A program made the position numbers and the translations under genes. Of a stretch of DNA of 41,683 nucleotides, positions 20,691-32,165 are shown piece by piece (the first letter of the stretch is position 1; every line of letters starts with the position of its first letter). Location: contig JBOZIK010000001.1 of NCBI GenBank assembly GCA_051453625.1, positions 51,458,214 through 51,499,896 of the forward strand. The letters are read 5' to 3'. The notes beneath the pieces were generated by a model. The model was not told the DNA's origin, searched no databases, and worked only from the letters and a program-made list of their open reading frames with translations. The stretch is from Welwitschia mirabilis. Taxonomy: Eukaryota; Gnetophyta; Gnetopsida; Welwitschiales.

Positions 20691-22320
20691 AATCTTCTAT
20701 CTTTGATATTCGCAATTCTTAATAAATTCCTATAAAACAGACTAGTATGTGGGAGTTAACCCAAATGCCATACTCTAAAGAGGAATTATAAGGAGGAACC
20801 TAAAAGATTATTTCAATTTAAAAGAACAAAATTAAAATTATTTTCTAATATAACTTTAAAATTAAAATGCAATAATGTAATAGATGAATGCAGAATCTAG
20901 AGATGGATTCAACCTATATGCAAGTCCTAACCAAGTATACCAACTTGTTGCCAGCTAATTTTTCCCTCATAACTTATATTAATTACAAATAATTATCATT
21001 TAAATTCATTAATTAAAATGTCTACATCCTTTTACAAAGCAAGAACTCCTTAATAAAGGAGACACAACCCAACACCAAGAAGCACCCTTCTCTGTAACTA
21101 AGATGAATCCTTTACTTAATTGATATTCAAATTATCACAAAACCAATCATTGCACTAAAGATAAAAAATAAGGGATATAAGGATGGTACTTATAAGATTT
21201 GAAATGATTATAAGGATTTCTAAAGGGTTGTAGTAGAGTAAAGGTGATCATAACAATGATTTTATAACTGATGGAGTTTGTTTTATATTCTTCATGGTTA
21301 TCATTTTCTTGAGTGTTGTTTAGATGATGTGATGGAAGATAAGTACTTTCTTCTTTTAATATGCCTTCTTGATCATAGTTTAATTGCATAGATGAGGTGT
21401 CATCCTGGGTATTATTTGGATAAGAAAGTTGATGATGGTTGGTCTTTTCTTCTAATATCTTTTTGTTCTCCATGTACCTTCTTAATGACAATTGATCTTT
21501 CATGTTCTTGGTGTCATTCCTAGTGTTATTTGGATGACTAAAATTATACATTTTGTCTCTTTTAATCTTGCTAGCTGTCTTGCATGTCATCAACATGATG
21601 AGGTGGATGACAGATGATCTTCAATCTCATCTTCTTTCTTATGTCATAATTGGTTTCCCTCTTGGCATATGAAGCTTTCTCCTACTAAAATTAATATTTA
21701 TTTACATTTTAAAAGTTTATTAATTAAGATTAGTATACTTCTTAAGTTAATTATGGCTTTTGAGTTAATTAGCACCTCCGCGTATCTTTCAAAGGAGTTA
21801 AATTTGATGGTATGCTCTATTATATTCCTAGTAAATCATTAAAATATGAGTTAGGTACTTTAATGATTGTTGTCGTCTGATGTGTAGTCCAGATGACATG
21901 GTGGATGAAAGTCTTTTCTTCTTTCTCTATCCTTTTGATCATCATCCATCAATTTGCACTAGATTCTTAATGCTCTAAAAAAGTTAGAAAGTGTGAAATA
22001 TGTCCATTATCTCTAGATTTAGTGTTCGATGTGATCATCTTAATTTAACTNNNNNNNNNNNNNNNNNNNNNNNNNNNNNNNNNNNNNNNNNNNNNNNNNN
22101 NNNNNNNNNNNNNNNNNNNNNNNNNNNNNNNNNNNNNNNNNNNNNNNNNNTCTAAAAAAGTTAGAAAGTGTGAAATATGTCCATTATCTCTAGATTTAGT
22201 GTTCTATGTGATCATCTTAATTTAACTTTAGATTCTTTCTTTTTGGCTTGGAAACCTATTAAATATGCCTAAAAAATACTCTAAACATGATGTTAAATAT
22301 CACCAATTAGATGTACAACA
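20690..22320 (-). repeat. LTR E (3' LTR of a further gypsy element)
   Basis: The right terminus GATGTACAACA (TGTTGTACATC on the minus strand) is followed by TAGCCATTCACTAAGC, a decayed form of the A1 and D polypurine tracts. LTR E is closely related to 31287-32165 (LTR F): the pair shares long runs such as ATATAACTTTAAAATTAAAATG and CCTATATGCAAGTCCTAACC. It contains palindromic motif arrays (21290-21610, 21868-21915). The 100-N gap at 22051-22150 has duplicated flanks of about 80 bp. The left end is not sharply defined. Confidence 0.7.
21290..21610 (-). promoter_or_regulatory. Palindromic motif array in LTR E U3
   Basis: Four clusters spaced about 80-100 bp apart. Examples are GTCATCCTGGGTATTATTTGG followed by ATAAG, GTCATTCCTAGTGTTATTTGG followed by ATGAC, and GTCATCAACATGATGAGG followed by TGGATGACAG. 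The repetition also makes a 149-codon minus frame here spell three similar PNNTQDDT-like peptides, which is a by-product of the motif. Confidence 0.5.
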
Positions 22321-23229
22321 TAGCCATTCACTAAGCATTTGTAAATTCTTGATAAAGAAAGTGGATAATGCTAGGTTGTGAATCAAATTAGTTAGGATAA
22401 TTAATTATTTAAATGTATAAATAAAATTTTGAAGTCTTATCGTATAGGTTCCTAGTAATTATGGTCTCAATATAATGTTTCCTTATGAAAATTGAGGAAA
22501 ATGATGTGTTGTCTAGATGACGTAAGGAAATACAGTCTCAAAAACTAATTTTTGTGACTTCTTGATATTGCTTTCTTGAAAATTGATTCTTTTCTATGAA
22601 TAAATGTCTAAAATACATAATACCATACAAAAATTATATTAATTCCTCAATTAAATGTTTGTTCAATTGATAGGGTAAAATGAATATAATCATCATAAGA
22701 TATAGAAATTATGACTCAAAAACTATATATATATCATCAAGCTTTTGAGTATAATCAAAAAGATGGTAAATCACAATAGGTACTACATCATCTTCCTCTA
22801 TGATCTATGGTAAACTCTACTTTATCACTTGAAGTAGGTGAAGATGAAGGGTGTTCTTCCTCTAATGAGAAGTAGTTGCGCATAACCATCTATACTAAAA
22901 GTGTGACCTCCTCACCCTAAACCTGTACTACCTTTAGAATATATACAGTAATGCCCTACTTAATCTATTCAACATAACTCTTTAGAGCTAACATTTTCTC
23001 TCTCATATCATCCATCTAATGCTCCATGAAATTCATCCTTTATCTATCTTAGTAAAGCCCTAATCCATTATCTTACATATATCTTGAATTACACTTGTAA
23101 ATAGAGCTTGTATATGATCAACTGTGACTATTCCTAGGATAGAGCTAGGGGCCTACTTTTGTTGTTACTTAGGCTTCCCAAGAATCTATATGTCCATGTC
23201 TTACATGTAGTAGGTATAGGTCTGTAAAT
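22321..23229. other. Interior right of LTR E, little recognised
   Basis: The first 16 bases are a decayed polypurine tract. The rest is AT-rich with no domain I can name. One palindromic motif (GTTGTCTAGATGACG) occurs near 22508. From about 22780 the base composition becomes less AT-rich and minus-strand reading improves, leading into the frame at 23336-23647. Confidence 0.4.
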
Positions 23230-23890
23230 GGGGCATATGATGGCTCTAAAATGTCAAAACATCTAAATATGTCTATAATAAAACACCACAAGTTAAGTAT
23301 TTTGATATGTCCTCCATCATGGCTCTTAAGCCCCTTCATAAGAAGGAAAATAAGTCCATATACTCCTCTTGATGAAATACTGCCAGTATGTGTAGATGTG
23401 CCATCATGTAATGACTGTCGTAAAAGGAGGAACTATTGTTATGGATTATTTTTCTAAATATAACTTTGTAGGCTAGAGAAATATGTGTGACTATTACCCC
23501 TTTCTTATCTCTTACCACCTTTGGTGGAATGTCCAACATCATACTATAAGCATGTTTATCCTTCTCATCACCTACTAAGTGTATATGCATACTTCTTAGT
23601 ACATCTAGTCTTGTTACCATAGCAATATCTCCTAAAATAATTGACACCTCATGGTTATGATCTTAGCTATAATCATATCAACCATACAGCCATCTACATT
23701 CGATCGTACCTCCATATGCATGAAGTCATAAAACTATCAAATAGCTAAAGTGAAATAAGTACCTTCTACATCTGGGATCCATCTCAACTATAGCTCTATT
23801 AGTCTATCATTTATCTTGGAATCTATCATCTATCTTGGGATCTAATTACCTTATGAAATCTCTGAATTTTCTTTCTACTCTGATAGATGT
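23230..23890 (-). pseudogene. Unidentified retroelement ORF, possible plant retrotransposon Orf1-like
   Basis: The best-preserved minus frame (23647-23336, 103 codons) begins MSIILGDIAMVTRLDVLRSM and contains MMLDIPPKVV, GVIVTHISLAYKVIF and MDLFSFL. After a stop the same frame continues RGLRAMMEDISKYLTCGVLL. Upstream, in another frame, are WIPDVEGTYFTLAI and FYDFMHMEVRSNVDGCMVDM. The succession FYDFM..EVRS.VDG, then the I.MVTRLDVLR segment, the HISLAYKVI.R.I segment and the GVLLTYL segment resembles the C-terminal domain of plant retrotransposon Orf1 (Athila ORF-1 type proteins) in pattern. I read this from memory of the family pattern, not from a search. Function unknown. Confidence 0.4.
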
Positions 23891-24719
23891 TGTATGAATG
23901 AACTATGATCTAGTAGAATGAGGAGCAGGATGAACTGGCTCATCTCTTTGGACTGTTAGGGTTATTAAAGGTTTTAAGGTGGTCTAGAAAGAGGCTTTTA
24001 TCTCTACCTCTGCCTATTTAGACTAATCTCTAATATGTGACCTATTAAAAATACTCATAATATACACACATAGAAAATTGAGATTCTAGATCTGTTATGT
24101 AGTGTGTATGAGAATTTTTTGATACTCTATTAAAACATTTTAGCATAAAATCTTAGAAGCTAGTTTCTACTCTCTCATACAGTGCAATTCATCCCAAAGT
24201 ATGTGAAAAAAGTGAGAAAAATAGAGAAATGAATGAATTTTGTAAAGTTCTATAATAAGAGCGGTATAAAGTAATGTGAAAAAATAATGGAATATATTAA
24301 AAATCTAATCTAGCAGAATTGTAGAACTCATTGTGCTAATCATTTTGACTATAAACATGACTATTTTTTATTTCACGATGTAAGAGAAATTTAAATTTGA
24401 AAAAAATCTAATTATATCTAGTAAAATATACAAATTCACATATCTCACAAAATATGTGGTGAAATTCACATCCGTTTAGACCAAAATGATAGATACAAAG
24501 AATTAATCATTTTATGTGAAAGTGGAATTCAAAAAGGATAATAAATTAGACAAATAAGTAAAAATAAATAAGATGAAAAAACACACCTTTTTTTTAAAAA
24601 AATTTGCTTAAATCTAGAATTTGAAGGGCAGATCTAATGAAATGAAGTTATTTGGATGCTGAAGGATGAAATTTGTGATAAAATGAAGAAAATGGATGAA
24701 ATGAGACTTTACATCCACA
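23891..24719. other. No gene recognised
   Basis: A less decayed start (to about 24010) may extend the frame above. The remainder is AT-rich with no domain, repeat or site I can support. Confidence 0.35.
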
Positions 24720-25025
24720 CTGTTATAGTTGTTATCTACCATGTCATCTAGATGATAGCCCTAGGATGACTATTAGCAAAAGATAAATGTCATCTTCCTT
24801 ATCATCTAGATGATAGTCAAGAGGACAATGTTTTTAAGATTATGGTGTAAGATTTAAAGATGGATGACATTATTTTTAAAAAATTTTGTGTGAAATTGAT
24901 TATGTCGTGGTTAATTTCATATAGAAGGAGTTAAGTTGTAGGAGATTCAGGAGGAGGATGTTCAAAAAGGAGAAAAGGCTATCATCCTTAATGTTATCCT
25001 AGGAATAAGAGGGTGGATGATAGTT
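24720..25025. repeat. Cluster of palindromic GTCATC/GATGAC motifs
   Basis: Contains the 16-bp perfect palindrome TATCATCTAGATGATA (24800-24815), the 12-bp palindrome TCATCTAGATGA (24744-24755), and a further imperfect set at 24980-25025 ending GGTGGATGATAG. The same motif class is found in LTR U3 and leader regions, so this is probably part of a decayed retroelement terminus whose boundaries I cannot see. Confidence 0.55.
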
Positions 25026-26109
25026 GGTAATAGTTTTTTTGGAAATGGAAAATGAACATGTACGGAATAAACACATTTCGAGAGTTAAGGATTAATGGGT
25101 ATTTTGTCCTAATTTTCATTCAAATAACTAGGAAGACAAAACCTCTAGTAGTTTGAAATGTAAAACTGAATTCATAGTTTATGGTTTTAGTTTTATGAAA
25201 AACATATTTTTTGATGATTTCAAAGATGCCACCATTATGAAGTAGATAAATTCATTCTTTTTAAGTAAGTTTACTTGTGATGATTAGAAGAAACAAGCTA
25301 AAATTTACAAGGAATGTAAAATAAAAGTAAAGGTTAAGAAGGAAAGAGACGAACATAAAATAAGAAAGGAAAAGATGGTAAGATAAAACATCATAAAAAC
25401 AAACATTGAACTACTTAGGTCATAAGTCTTATGTAATACTTTATTTGAAAGATAAAAATTCAAATATTTTTTAAAATATCAATTTTATTTCTTTAAGGCT
25501 ATGGTCCTATGTTAAATAGAAAAACCACAGTTAATAACTTTGAAATTTTCTGGCTTAATGAATAGAAACAAACACAATGCGTTAGTACATACGCTACTTT
25601 AATTTGATCATTTACTAATAGTATTTTATTTCAAATTATAGATGCATGATTCCTAGATTAGTAAAACACATAGCTCTATTTGAATAGCATGGATGAAAAT
25701 GATAATGTACTAACTGAAATTGGCATATCATAGCTATAGTCTCAAGCAATAACTTAAATTATGACTGTAAATTAATACACTTAACAATGTGATAATCATG
25801 GCATACTTCAAGGTGTATCTTCTTTTACCTTGGATTCATCCCATTATGGAGTGTTCATTTCTAAACCACTGACCTTGTTTTTATTACAAAAGGTAGGAGT
25901 TGTCAAACAATACATAGGCTATTAAGCAACTTTGCCCTCAGTGCAATAATCCCTGAGATAGATTAGAATTGATTATCAAAATTTATTTGATAACTTGATT
26001 TTTATTTTTAAAAAATATTTTTATTTTTTCTTTTCTAGTTCTTTTCCACAAATATAAAAATACATTTATTCATTATCAAAGTACTAATAACTTGCAACCT
26101 TACAAAATG
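25026..26109. other. No gene recognised
   Basis: AT-rich sequence with short frames only and no recognisable domain, RNA gene or terminal repeat. Confidence 0.4.
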
Positions 26110-26226
26110 AAGTTAATGAAGACATAAAGCATACAACATGAGCAACTTAATTAAGTTAATGAAGACATAAAGCATACAAAATGAAGTTAATGAAGACATA
26201 AAGCATACAACATGAGCAACTTAATT
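26110..26226. repeat. Small tandem/interspersed repeat, three copies
   Basis: A 26-bp unit beginning AAGTTAATGAAGACATAAAG occurs at 26110-26135, 26153-26178 and 26184-26209. The first and third copies extend to 43 bp, ending ACATGAGCAACTTAATT. The copies look identical over the core, so the duplication is recent compared with the surrounding decay. Confidence 0.88.
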
Positions 26227-26539
26227 AAGTTTATTTTCCTATATTAGAATAAGAGTTAATAGGCATTTAATGCCTTTCAATTAGTTTAAATCTAATTGAT
26301 CATCCTACAAAAGCCTGAAATGCTTGAACATACTACATGATAAAAGACTAAAGTAAAATGAAGTTAATAATTATTAAACAAGAGAAACTATCTAAAAAAT
26401 TACATTCACATAAGAGTAAGTGTTGGATTTCTCTTCAAAAAAAGAGGTTTCACTAACATAATTACTACAAGCAGAATGTAATTCCTTTGCTTTGCATTTA
26501 TTCCTATTCCAAAAGATAAATATTTTAACATAGTTATTG

Positions 26540-26650
26540 TATTATACTTTTTCAGAAAAATAAGGACCCCACCAAATAAAGATCAATTGATAGAACATGA
26601 AAGGTATATAATTATTTTTAATAAAAATCAATTAGAGCTAAAGAAAAGAA
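26540..26650 (-). other. Copy of the A1/A2 module in element C
   Basis: Plus-strand TTTTTCAGAAAAATAAGGAC at 26550-26569 and the following GGTATATAATTATTTTTAAT align with TTTCAGAGAAATAAGGCCC and ATTATATAATTATTTTCTAG in A1 (4319-4400). This shows the module is a shared family part rather than a private insertion. Confidence 0.55.
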
Positions 26651-26844
26651 AATAGATAACATCTTAATAACACAATTTTCACAAGCTAAATAAGAGATGA
26701 AGAATTGATAAATTTCATTAAAAAGTAATCTCTTATTGAATTGATGTAAAACATGATTATCATTTCAAGATTCCCAAGATTCATTTAGGGCATTACTTAA
26801 AGAATGAATCTAAGAATTTTTTAAAGGCTTATTATAATGATTAA

Positions 26845-28500
26845 TTAAGGCATGTTTAGTGAGACTAATAAGCTTCCTATCATCCAAATCAAGACATGGA
26901 TTTTTATCAAGAAGTTTTTCCTAATTTTAAACTCCAAGAGATCCCAAGTCATACTTTTTAAAAGAGTTTTCATTAAAGGCATAAAGAAAAGAGGACTTAG
27001 TAGGAGAGGAAAGGATGTTACTTTAGGTATTACATGAAAGACCAATAGAAAGGGATGGAGAAACATGGTTAGACTCATGAGGTTGGTTTGTTGCATTTGA
27101 AGAAAAAAGTCTATTCTATATTAAGTTTAGCTAATTCCCCATGGGTTCTTTACTTTTATTCTCCTCACTATTGTTTTTCATCATTACTTAAAATAAATAA
27201 GTGGGAGAGATGAAGGAACATGTTGGATAGGATTAGACTCTTCTAATTTAGTAGATTCATGGATGTAAGAAGTCTATCCTCTACTTGGTTTTGTTGAATC
27301 CCTGTAACTTCTTTCTTATCCTCCTTTTCTTCATTATCTGAATCATCATGTTGGTGCATGTGATCATTCTTTAATTTATTAGATTCATCAAAAAGTAATA
27401 AAGAGAAAAGTGATTATTATCTTCATCATATATTGAAAAATTTTCAAATTTTTATGAATTGATTTATTTATTTTATTTAAATTTTCTAATATTAAGTGGA
27501 TATTAAGGATACAATCTAGTATCTTAGTATCATCATCTGATAAATAATCATCCTCATCCTTGTTATTTGATTGGTGAGTTTAAATCTCATTATCATCATA
27601 TTGAATATCTTCTATTGGACATGGACCATCTAAATTCTTATGATTAATACAGAATAATTACTATATGTGGCAACTTTAATGTTTTCCTTCTTATTATCAA
27701 GGTAAGAGATAGTAGACATAGTGATAAAGGCTTAAGAATGTTGTGTTATAAAAGAACTTTAAGATAGTTAATTTTGTAATATAAATTAGACTTTCTATGT
27801 TCTTGTTGGTATTTTCTTACCTCTTTTTTATTTTGCTGAATATTTCTTTCATTGTGTTTTTCCTTTTTTTTTCCTTCATAGTAATTTATGGTAGATGGAT
27901 TTTTCTCTTCATTATAATGGATGGTAGATGGTTGTTCTCCATAATATTTTGTGGAGGATGATTAGGATTTACTAAAATGAATATATGATATTTCACTAGA
28001 TGAGGTGAAATCCTTAAAATAATGTAAATTATCATTGTTACTTTTACTTGAAGCTTGTCAAGGTAAAGAAGGTTGAAAAGAGAAGAGGCCTAGTTCCTAG
28101 TATTAACATTATTTGGAGTTGTCCACCATTATTATTTAAATATATCTCTAAGTATTTTATTTTTATTATTCTTAGAAATTATTTTATTTCTTCTTGTTTT
28201 AGCTCTTATTTTAGTTAATATTTCTTCCTCTTCCTTTCATCATTATTCATAGAAACTTTTATGATTTGCTTTTCTTCAACTAATATTTCTCCAATGATCC
28301 TAGTTTCATTATTTTGAGAAGTAGATGAAAAAGATGAATAAGAAGAATTTTTTGTTCTAAGTTCTATATCATCATTAGGAGGTAAGTTAAAAGATTTCTA
28401 TTTTTTACATCTCTTTCTAGAAATTAACTCTTTAACTATAGTGTTTACATTTGAATTAGAGGTTTCTATCATATTTGTATTAAGCAATGCTACTAATTAA
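26845..28500 (-). pseudogene. gag-like region of element C
   Basis: The N-terminal part (about 28500-28320) reads VNTIVKELISRKR, then SFNLPPNDDIELRTKNSSYS. This is clearly related to A1 and A2 gag (NLALRELLANKK; FDLPPGDDVELKNLNAYS). After that point the similarity stops: the frame goes on as STSQNNETRIIGEILVEEK, without the HIVDIKQL part of the gag core. The middle (27450-27790) is duplicated at 29914-30230. Near the end, minus reading gives NPCLDLDDRKLISLTKHALI in a broken frame. So C carries the start of gag followed by different sequence. Confidence 0.55.
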
Positions 28501-28729
28501 TGAACAAGTGTTTAAAAAAGTAATAAATTTCGTTCTAATGTAACAAAAGTAGAAAAAAGTTTGTTCAAATATTGAAAATTACATATCTAGGATGTGCATA
28601 GTTGTATTTTAGTTGTAGTCAAATGAGTATTTTTTGATATTTTTCTTAATTAAGCTTTATTTCCTTAGATATTTTATCCATTCATGAAATTTTATCACAT
28701 CAATACATGCTCAAGAAAGATGCCTCCTT

Positions 28730-28990
28730 GTTTGTCATATTAATCATCATCCAGATGATGTGCTAAACAACTAGAAAATAGAAAATTAAAAAAAAAAAGA
28801 AAATAGAAATTAGGTTGACTAAAAACTAGAATACAAACACATTGTCAGTCATCTTTCTAAGCCATTCAGATGACAAATAATATGATATCAATTTATTACA
28901 TGGTAGTGCACTAAAAAAAATACTAAGAAAAAAATCACAAAAAATCCTAATCCTTAAACATTGTCCATCAAATCATCTAGATAACAAAGA
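28730..28990 (-). promoter_or_regulatory. Palindromic motif cluster in the C leader
   Basis: Includes AATCATCATCCAGATGATG (28749-28767), GTCAGTCATC...CAGATGACA and AATCATCTAGATAAC. It lies between the PBS and gag start, as in A1 and A2. Confidence 0.5.
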
Positions 28991-29164
28991 AGATGAGAGG
29001 CACAAAAAACACAAAACAAAAAAGAAATAAAGAAAAATAAAAAATGGGAAAAGAAAAACTATAGTATTTATAGTAAAAATACAATGCTATCATAGATAAA
29101 TAATTTTAATTAAAATTCAAACCACATATCTGGATCATAATAATTCTCAAACTTCTTGTATCCT

Positions 29165-29182
29165 TTCCTAGTAATGATGCCA
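29165..29182 (-). other. Primer-binding site of element C (tRNA-Asp type)
   Basis: The minus strand reads TGGCATCATTACTAGGAA. Seven positions differ from TGGCGCCGTTGCCGGGGA and all seven are C-to-T or G-to-A. Three bases separate it from the LTR end, exactly as in A1. Confidence 0.82.
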
Positions 29183-29185
29183 AAA

Positions 29186-29813
29186 TGTTGCAACACATAT
29201 TTATGCAATCATGATGTCCTTGATCAAATCTTATCAATCACAAATATTTATACAACATTTACATTATTATAGATGAGAGTTAACTTGAATGTCATAATCT
29301 ATCAAAGGTGCTATTAGAGAATTGATTTCTGCAAAGTATTTTTATGTCTTCTTTTTAAAGTTTAAAATAAAATGTATAATGCAAGAAAACAATATAAAGT
29401 AAATACACTAATGCAATGTAAATAAAATTAACTCTAAATGCAATATATATCTAATTATTAAATCTTCCTTTCATAAATATTAGCCGCACATAACCTGGAT
29501 CAATTAAGAAAACCATCACGAATCCTAACCAACCTAATCTATCAAGTATATCAAATAGAATATGAAAAACATGCAATGATTAAGCTATGAAATGTAAAAT
29601 GTAATGCAATGAAAAATCCTAAAGTAATGATTTCATCCTTGATAAGGGTTGTCTTTCATGATCTATATCAACTATGAAACTATCATGGAATCATAACCAA
29701 CATAAACTATAAGGTACATGTACATGAATATAACTTAAAAAAAACTTTTTTTAATTTTTTGAATCAACATCCTATTATAAATTAACAACACCTTAATGAA
29801 TAAGACATAGTCC
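29186..29813 (-). repeat. 5' LTR of element C (partial)
   Basis: Starts TGTTGCAACAC beside the PBS and runs into a 100-N gap at 29814-29913. It is homologous to LTR D (32171 onward) along its length; shared landmarks are TTTATGCAATC near the end and the GGATCAATTAAGAAA / AGATCAATTAGAAA stretch. The sequence right of the gap is not LTR but a second copy of C gag, so the gap joins non-adjacent pieces. Confidence 0.7.
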
Positions 29814-29913
29814 NNNNNNNNNNNNNNNNNNNNNNNNNNNNNNNNNNNNNNNNNNNNNNNNNNNNNNNNNNNNNNNNNNNNNNNNNNNNNNNNNNNNNNN
29901 NNNNNNNNNNNNN

Positions 29914-30921
29914 TGAATGAATTTGTTTATTTTATTTGAATTTTATAATAGTAAGTGGATATTAAGGATATAATCTAGTATCTTAGTATCATCATCTAAT
30001 AAATAACCATCCTCATCCTTGTTATTTAATTGGTGAGTTTAAATCTCATTATCATCTTATTGAATATCTTCTATTGGATATGGACCATCTAAATTCTTAT
30101 CATTAACATAGAAATAATTACTATATGTGGCGATTTTAATGTTTTCCTTCTTATTATCAAGGTACGAGATAGTAGACATAGTGATAAAGGCTTAAGAATG
30201 TTGTGTTGTAAAATAACTTTGAGATAGTTAATTTTGTAACATTAAGATTTGAAATGTTATTATTTTGGATTTCAATGTTTTTGTTGGTGGTATCTTGCAT
30301 TTTCTTAAGTTTTCTTAGTAAATCATGAAGTGAGTCATCTTGGGTGAAAGAATTTGTGGATGTATGAAATCTATTTCTTCTTCATAGTTATTCATGGAAG
30401 ATTGTTGGGAATTATCAAAATGATTGTTAAATGTTTCCCTAAATGATGTGGAATCCCTATATTATTAAAAATCCTCATTAGTATTCTTAAATTTAGGCTG
30501 AAAAGAAGAGGGATAAAAATAGGTAGGTTGAAAGGAGGGGCCTAATTCCTAGTTTCAACATCATTTTTTTTTTTACACTAACCACCCTATTTCTGCAAAA
30601 ATTTCACATAATGGTTTTCTATGATTATCCATAGAATTTAACTTTTTATTTCTTTAAGATAAGATTTCTCTAAGGATTTTTTAATCCTTATTCATAGAAA
30701 TAGATGATAAGGATGGAACAAGAAGAATAAATTTGGATGGTAAGAAATATAATCACTAGAATATCTCAAAGCACAAGGAGTAGTTTAATCTCATCAACCA
30801 AGCATTTAGTAATACCAAAAGTATGAGATAAATATAAAATTTAGATGGTAATTCAAAGGATTAAGCTACATGTAAAGAGTAGGACTAAAATAATTATCTT
30901 TGAGTTCATACACAAAACAAA
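29914..30921 (-). pseudogene. Second copy of element C gag region
   Basis: 29914-30230 matches 27455-27780 with scattered differences. Beyond that it extends farther into gag than the first copy keeps: minus frames give QPKFKNTNEDF, then RDSTSFRETFNNHFDNSQQS and MNNYEEEIDF, an Asn/Gln-rich stretch typical of gag C-terminal regions. It ends at a 365-N run. It could be a separate related element or a displaced contig of the same one. Confidence 0.55.
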
Positions 30922-31286
30922 NNNNNNNNNNNNNNNNNNNNNNNNNNNNNNNNNNNNNNNNNNNNNNNNNNNNNNNNNNNNNNNNNNNNNNNNNNNNNNN
31001 NNNNNNNNNNNNNNNNNNNNNNNNNNNNNNNNNNNNNNNNNNNNNNNNNNNNNNNNNNNNNNNNNNNNNNNNNNNNNNNNNNNNNNNNNNNNNNNNNNNN
31101 NNNNNNNNNNNNNNNNNNNNNNNNNNNNNNNNNNNNNNNNNNNNNNNNNNNNNNNNNNNNNNNNNNNNNNNNNNNNNNNNNNNNNNNNNNNNNNNNNNNN
31201 NNNNNNNNNNNNNNNNNNNNNNNNNNNNNNNNNNNNNNNNNNNNNNNNNNNNNNNNNNNNNNNNNNNNNNNNNNNNNNNNNNNNNN

Positions 31287-32165
31287 TGATAGTTAACCGA
31301 AATGTCATATTCTAGAGAGGAATTCTAAAGAGGAAGCTAAAAGATTACTTTAATCTAAAGGAATATAATTAAAATGATTTCCTAATATAACTTTAAAATT
31401 AAAATGAAATGATGCAATAGATGAATGCAAAATGTAGAGATGGATACAACCTATATGCAAGTCCTAACCAAGTGTACCAACTTGTTGTCATCCAATTCAG
31501 CCCTGATAATCTATATAAATTACTAATAACTATCACTTAAATGTAATTAGCGTAAGCTATAAGTAAGATCAAAAATAATTTAAAAAGAACACTTCAATTA
31601 ATATTTCATTAATTAAAATGTCCACATCCTTTTAAAAAGAAAGAACTCCTCAATAAAGAAGATATAACCCAGCACTAAGAAACATTCTTCTCTATAACTA
31701 GGATAGACTCTTATTTAATTAATCTTCAAATCATTACAAGACCAATTGATGCATTGAAGATGAGAAATAAGGGACATAAAGGTGGTATTTATAGGATTTG
31801 CAATGACTATTAGGATTNNNNNNNNNNNNNNNNNNNNNNNNNNNNNNNNNNNNNNNNNNNNNNNNNNNNNNNNNNNNNNNNNNNNNNNNNNNNNNNNNNN
31901 NNNNNNNNNNNNNNNNNNNNNNNNNNNNNNNNNNNNNNNNNNNNNNNNNNNNNNNNNNNNNNNNNNNNNNNNNNNNNNNNNNNNNNNNNNNNNNNNNNNN
32001 NNNNNNNNNNNNNNNNNNNNNNNNNNNNNNNNNNNNNNNNNNNNNNNNNNNNNNNNNNNNNNNNNNNNNNNNNNNNNNNNNNNNNNNNNNNNGATCTTTC
32101 ATGTTCTTAGTGTCATCCTATGTGTTATCTAAATGATCATGTGGATGACTCTCAGTAATGAAATT
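31287..32165 (-). repeat. LTR F (partial), same subfamily as LTR E
   Basis: Aligned to 20745-21600. It has a TATA box at 31786-31793 (minus). Its left end falls in a 365-N run. Its 275-N run (31818-32092) corresponds to exactly 275 bases in LTR E (21219-21493). It is interrupted on the right by LTR D. Confidence 0.7.
31786..31793 (-). promoter_or_regulatory. TATA box in LTR F
   Basis: TATAAATA on the minus strand, followed by CCACC, in the same relative place as in LTRs A1 and D. Confidence 0.5.

Larger units (their letters stand above)
26400..29813 (-). mobile_element. Element C: gypsy-type element, 5' half
   Basis: On the minus strand: LTR (29813-29186, right end in an N gap), PBS (29182-29165), leader with palindromic motifs (28990-28730), gag-like region (about 28500-26845), then a stretch homologous to the A1 replacement module (26650-26540). 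No RT, RNase H or integrase can be read. The 3' end is not located. LTR E (polypurine tract at 22321) could be the matching 3' terminus, but the two LTRs are not close enough for me to pair them. Confidence 0.65.

Noticed and set aside
21147-21596. A 149-codon minus-strand frame with three similar PNNTQDDT-like peptides, which looked like a repeat protein gene.
   Set aside because: It lies inside LTR E, and the peptide repeats are the translation of the palindromic DNA motif array. The related LTR F does not show it as a conserved gene (its equivalent is largely N).
21290-25025. Regularly spaced repeats considered as a CRISPR-like array.
   Set aside because: The units are imperfect palindromes of variable spacing inside LTRs of a plant genome, without uniform repeats or spacers.
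26845-27096. A hydrophobic 83-codon minus frame as a membrane protein.
   Set aside because: It falls in the element C gag-like region. Hydrophobicity comes from AT-rich codons (Leu, Phe, Met), and an overlapping frame gives more gag-like charged sequence.
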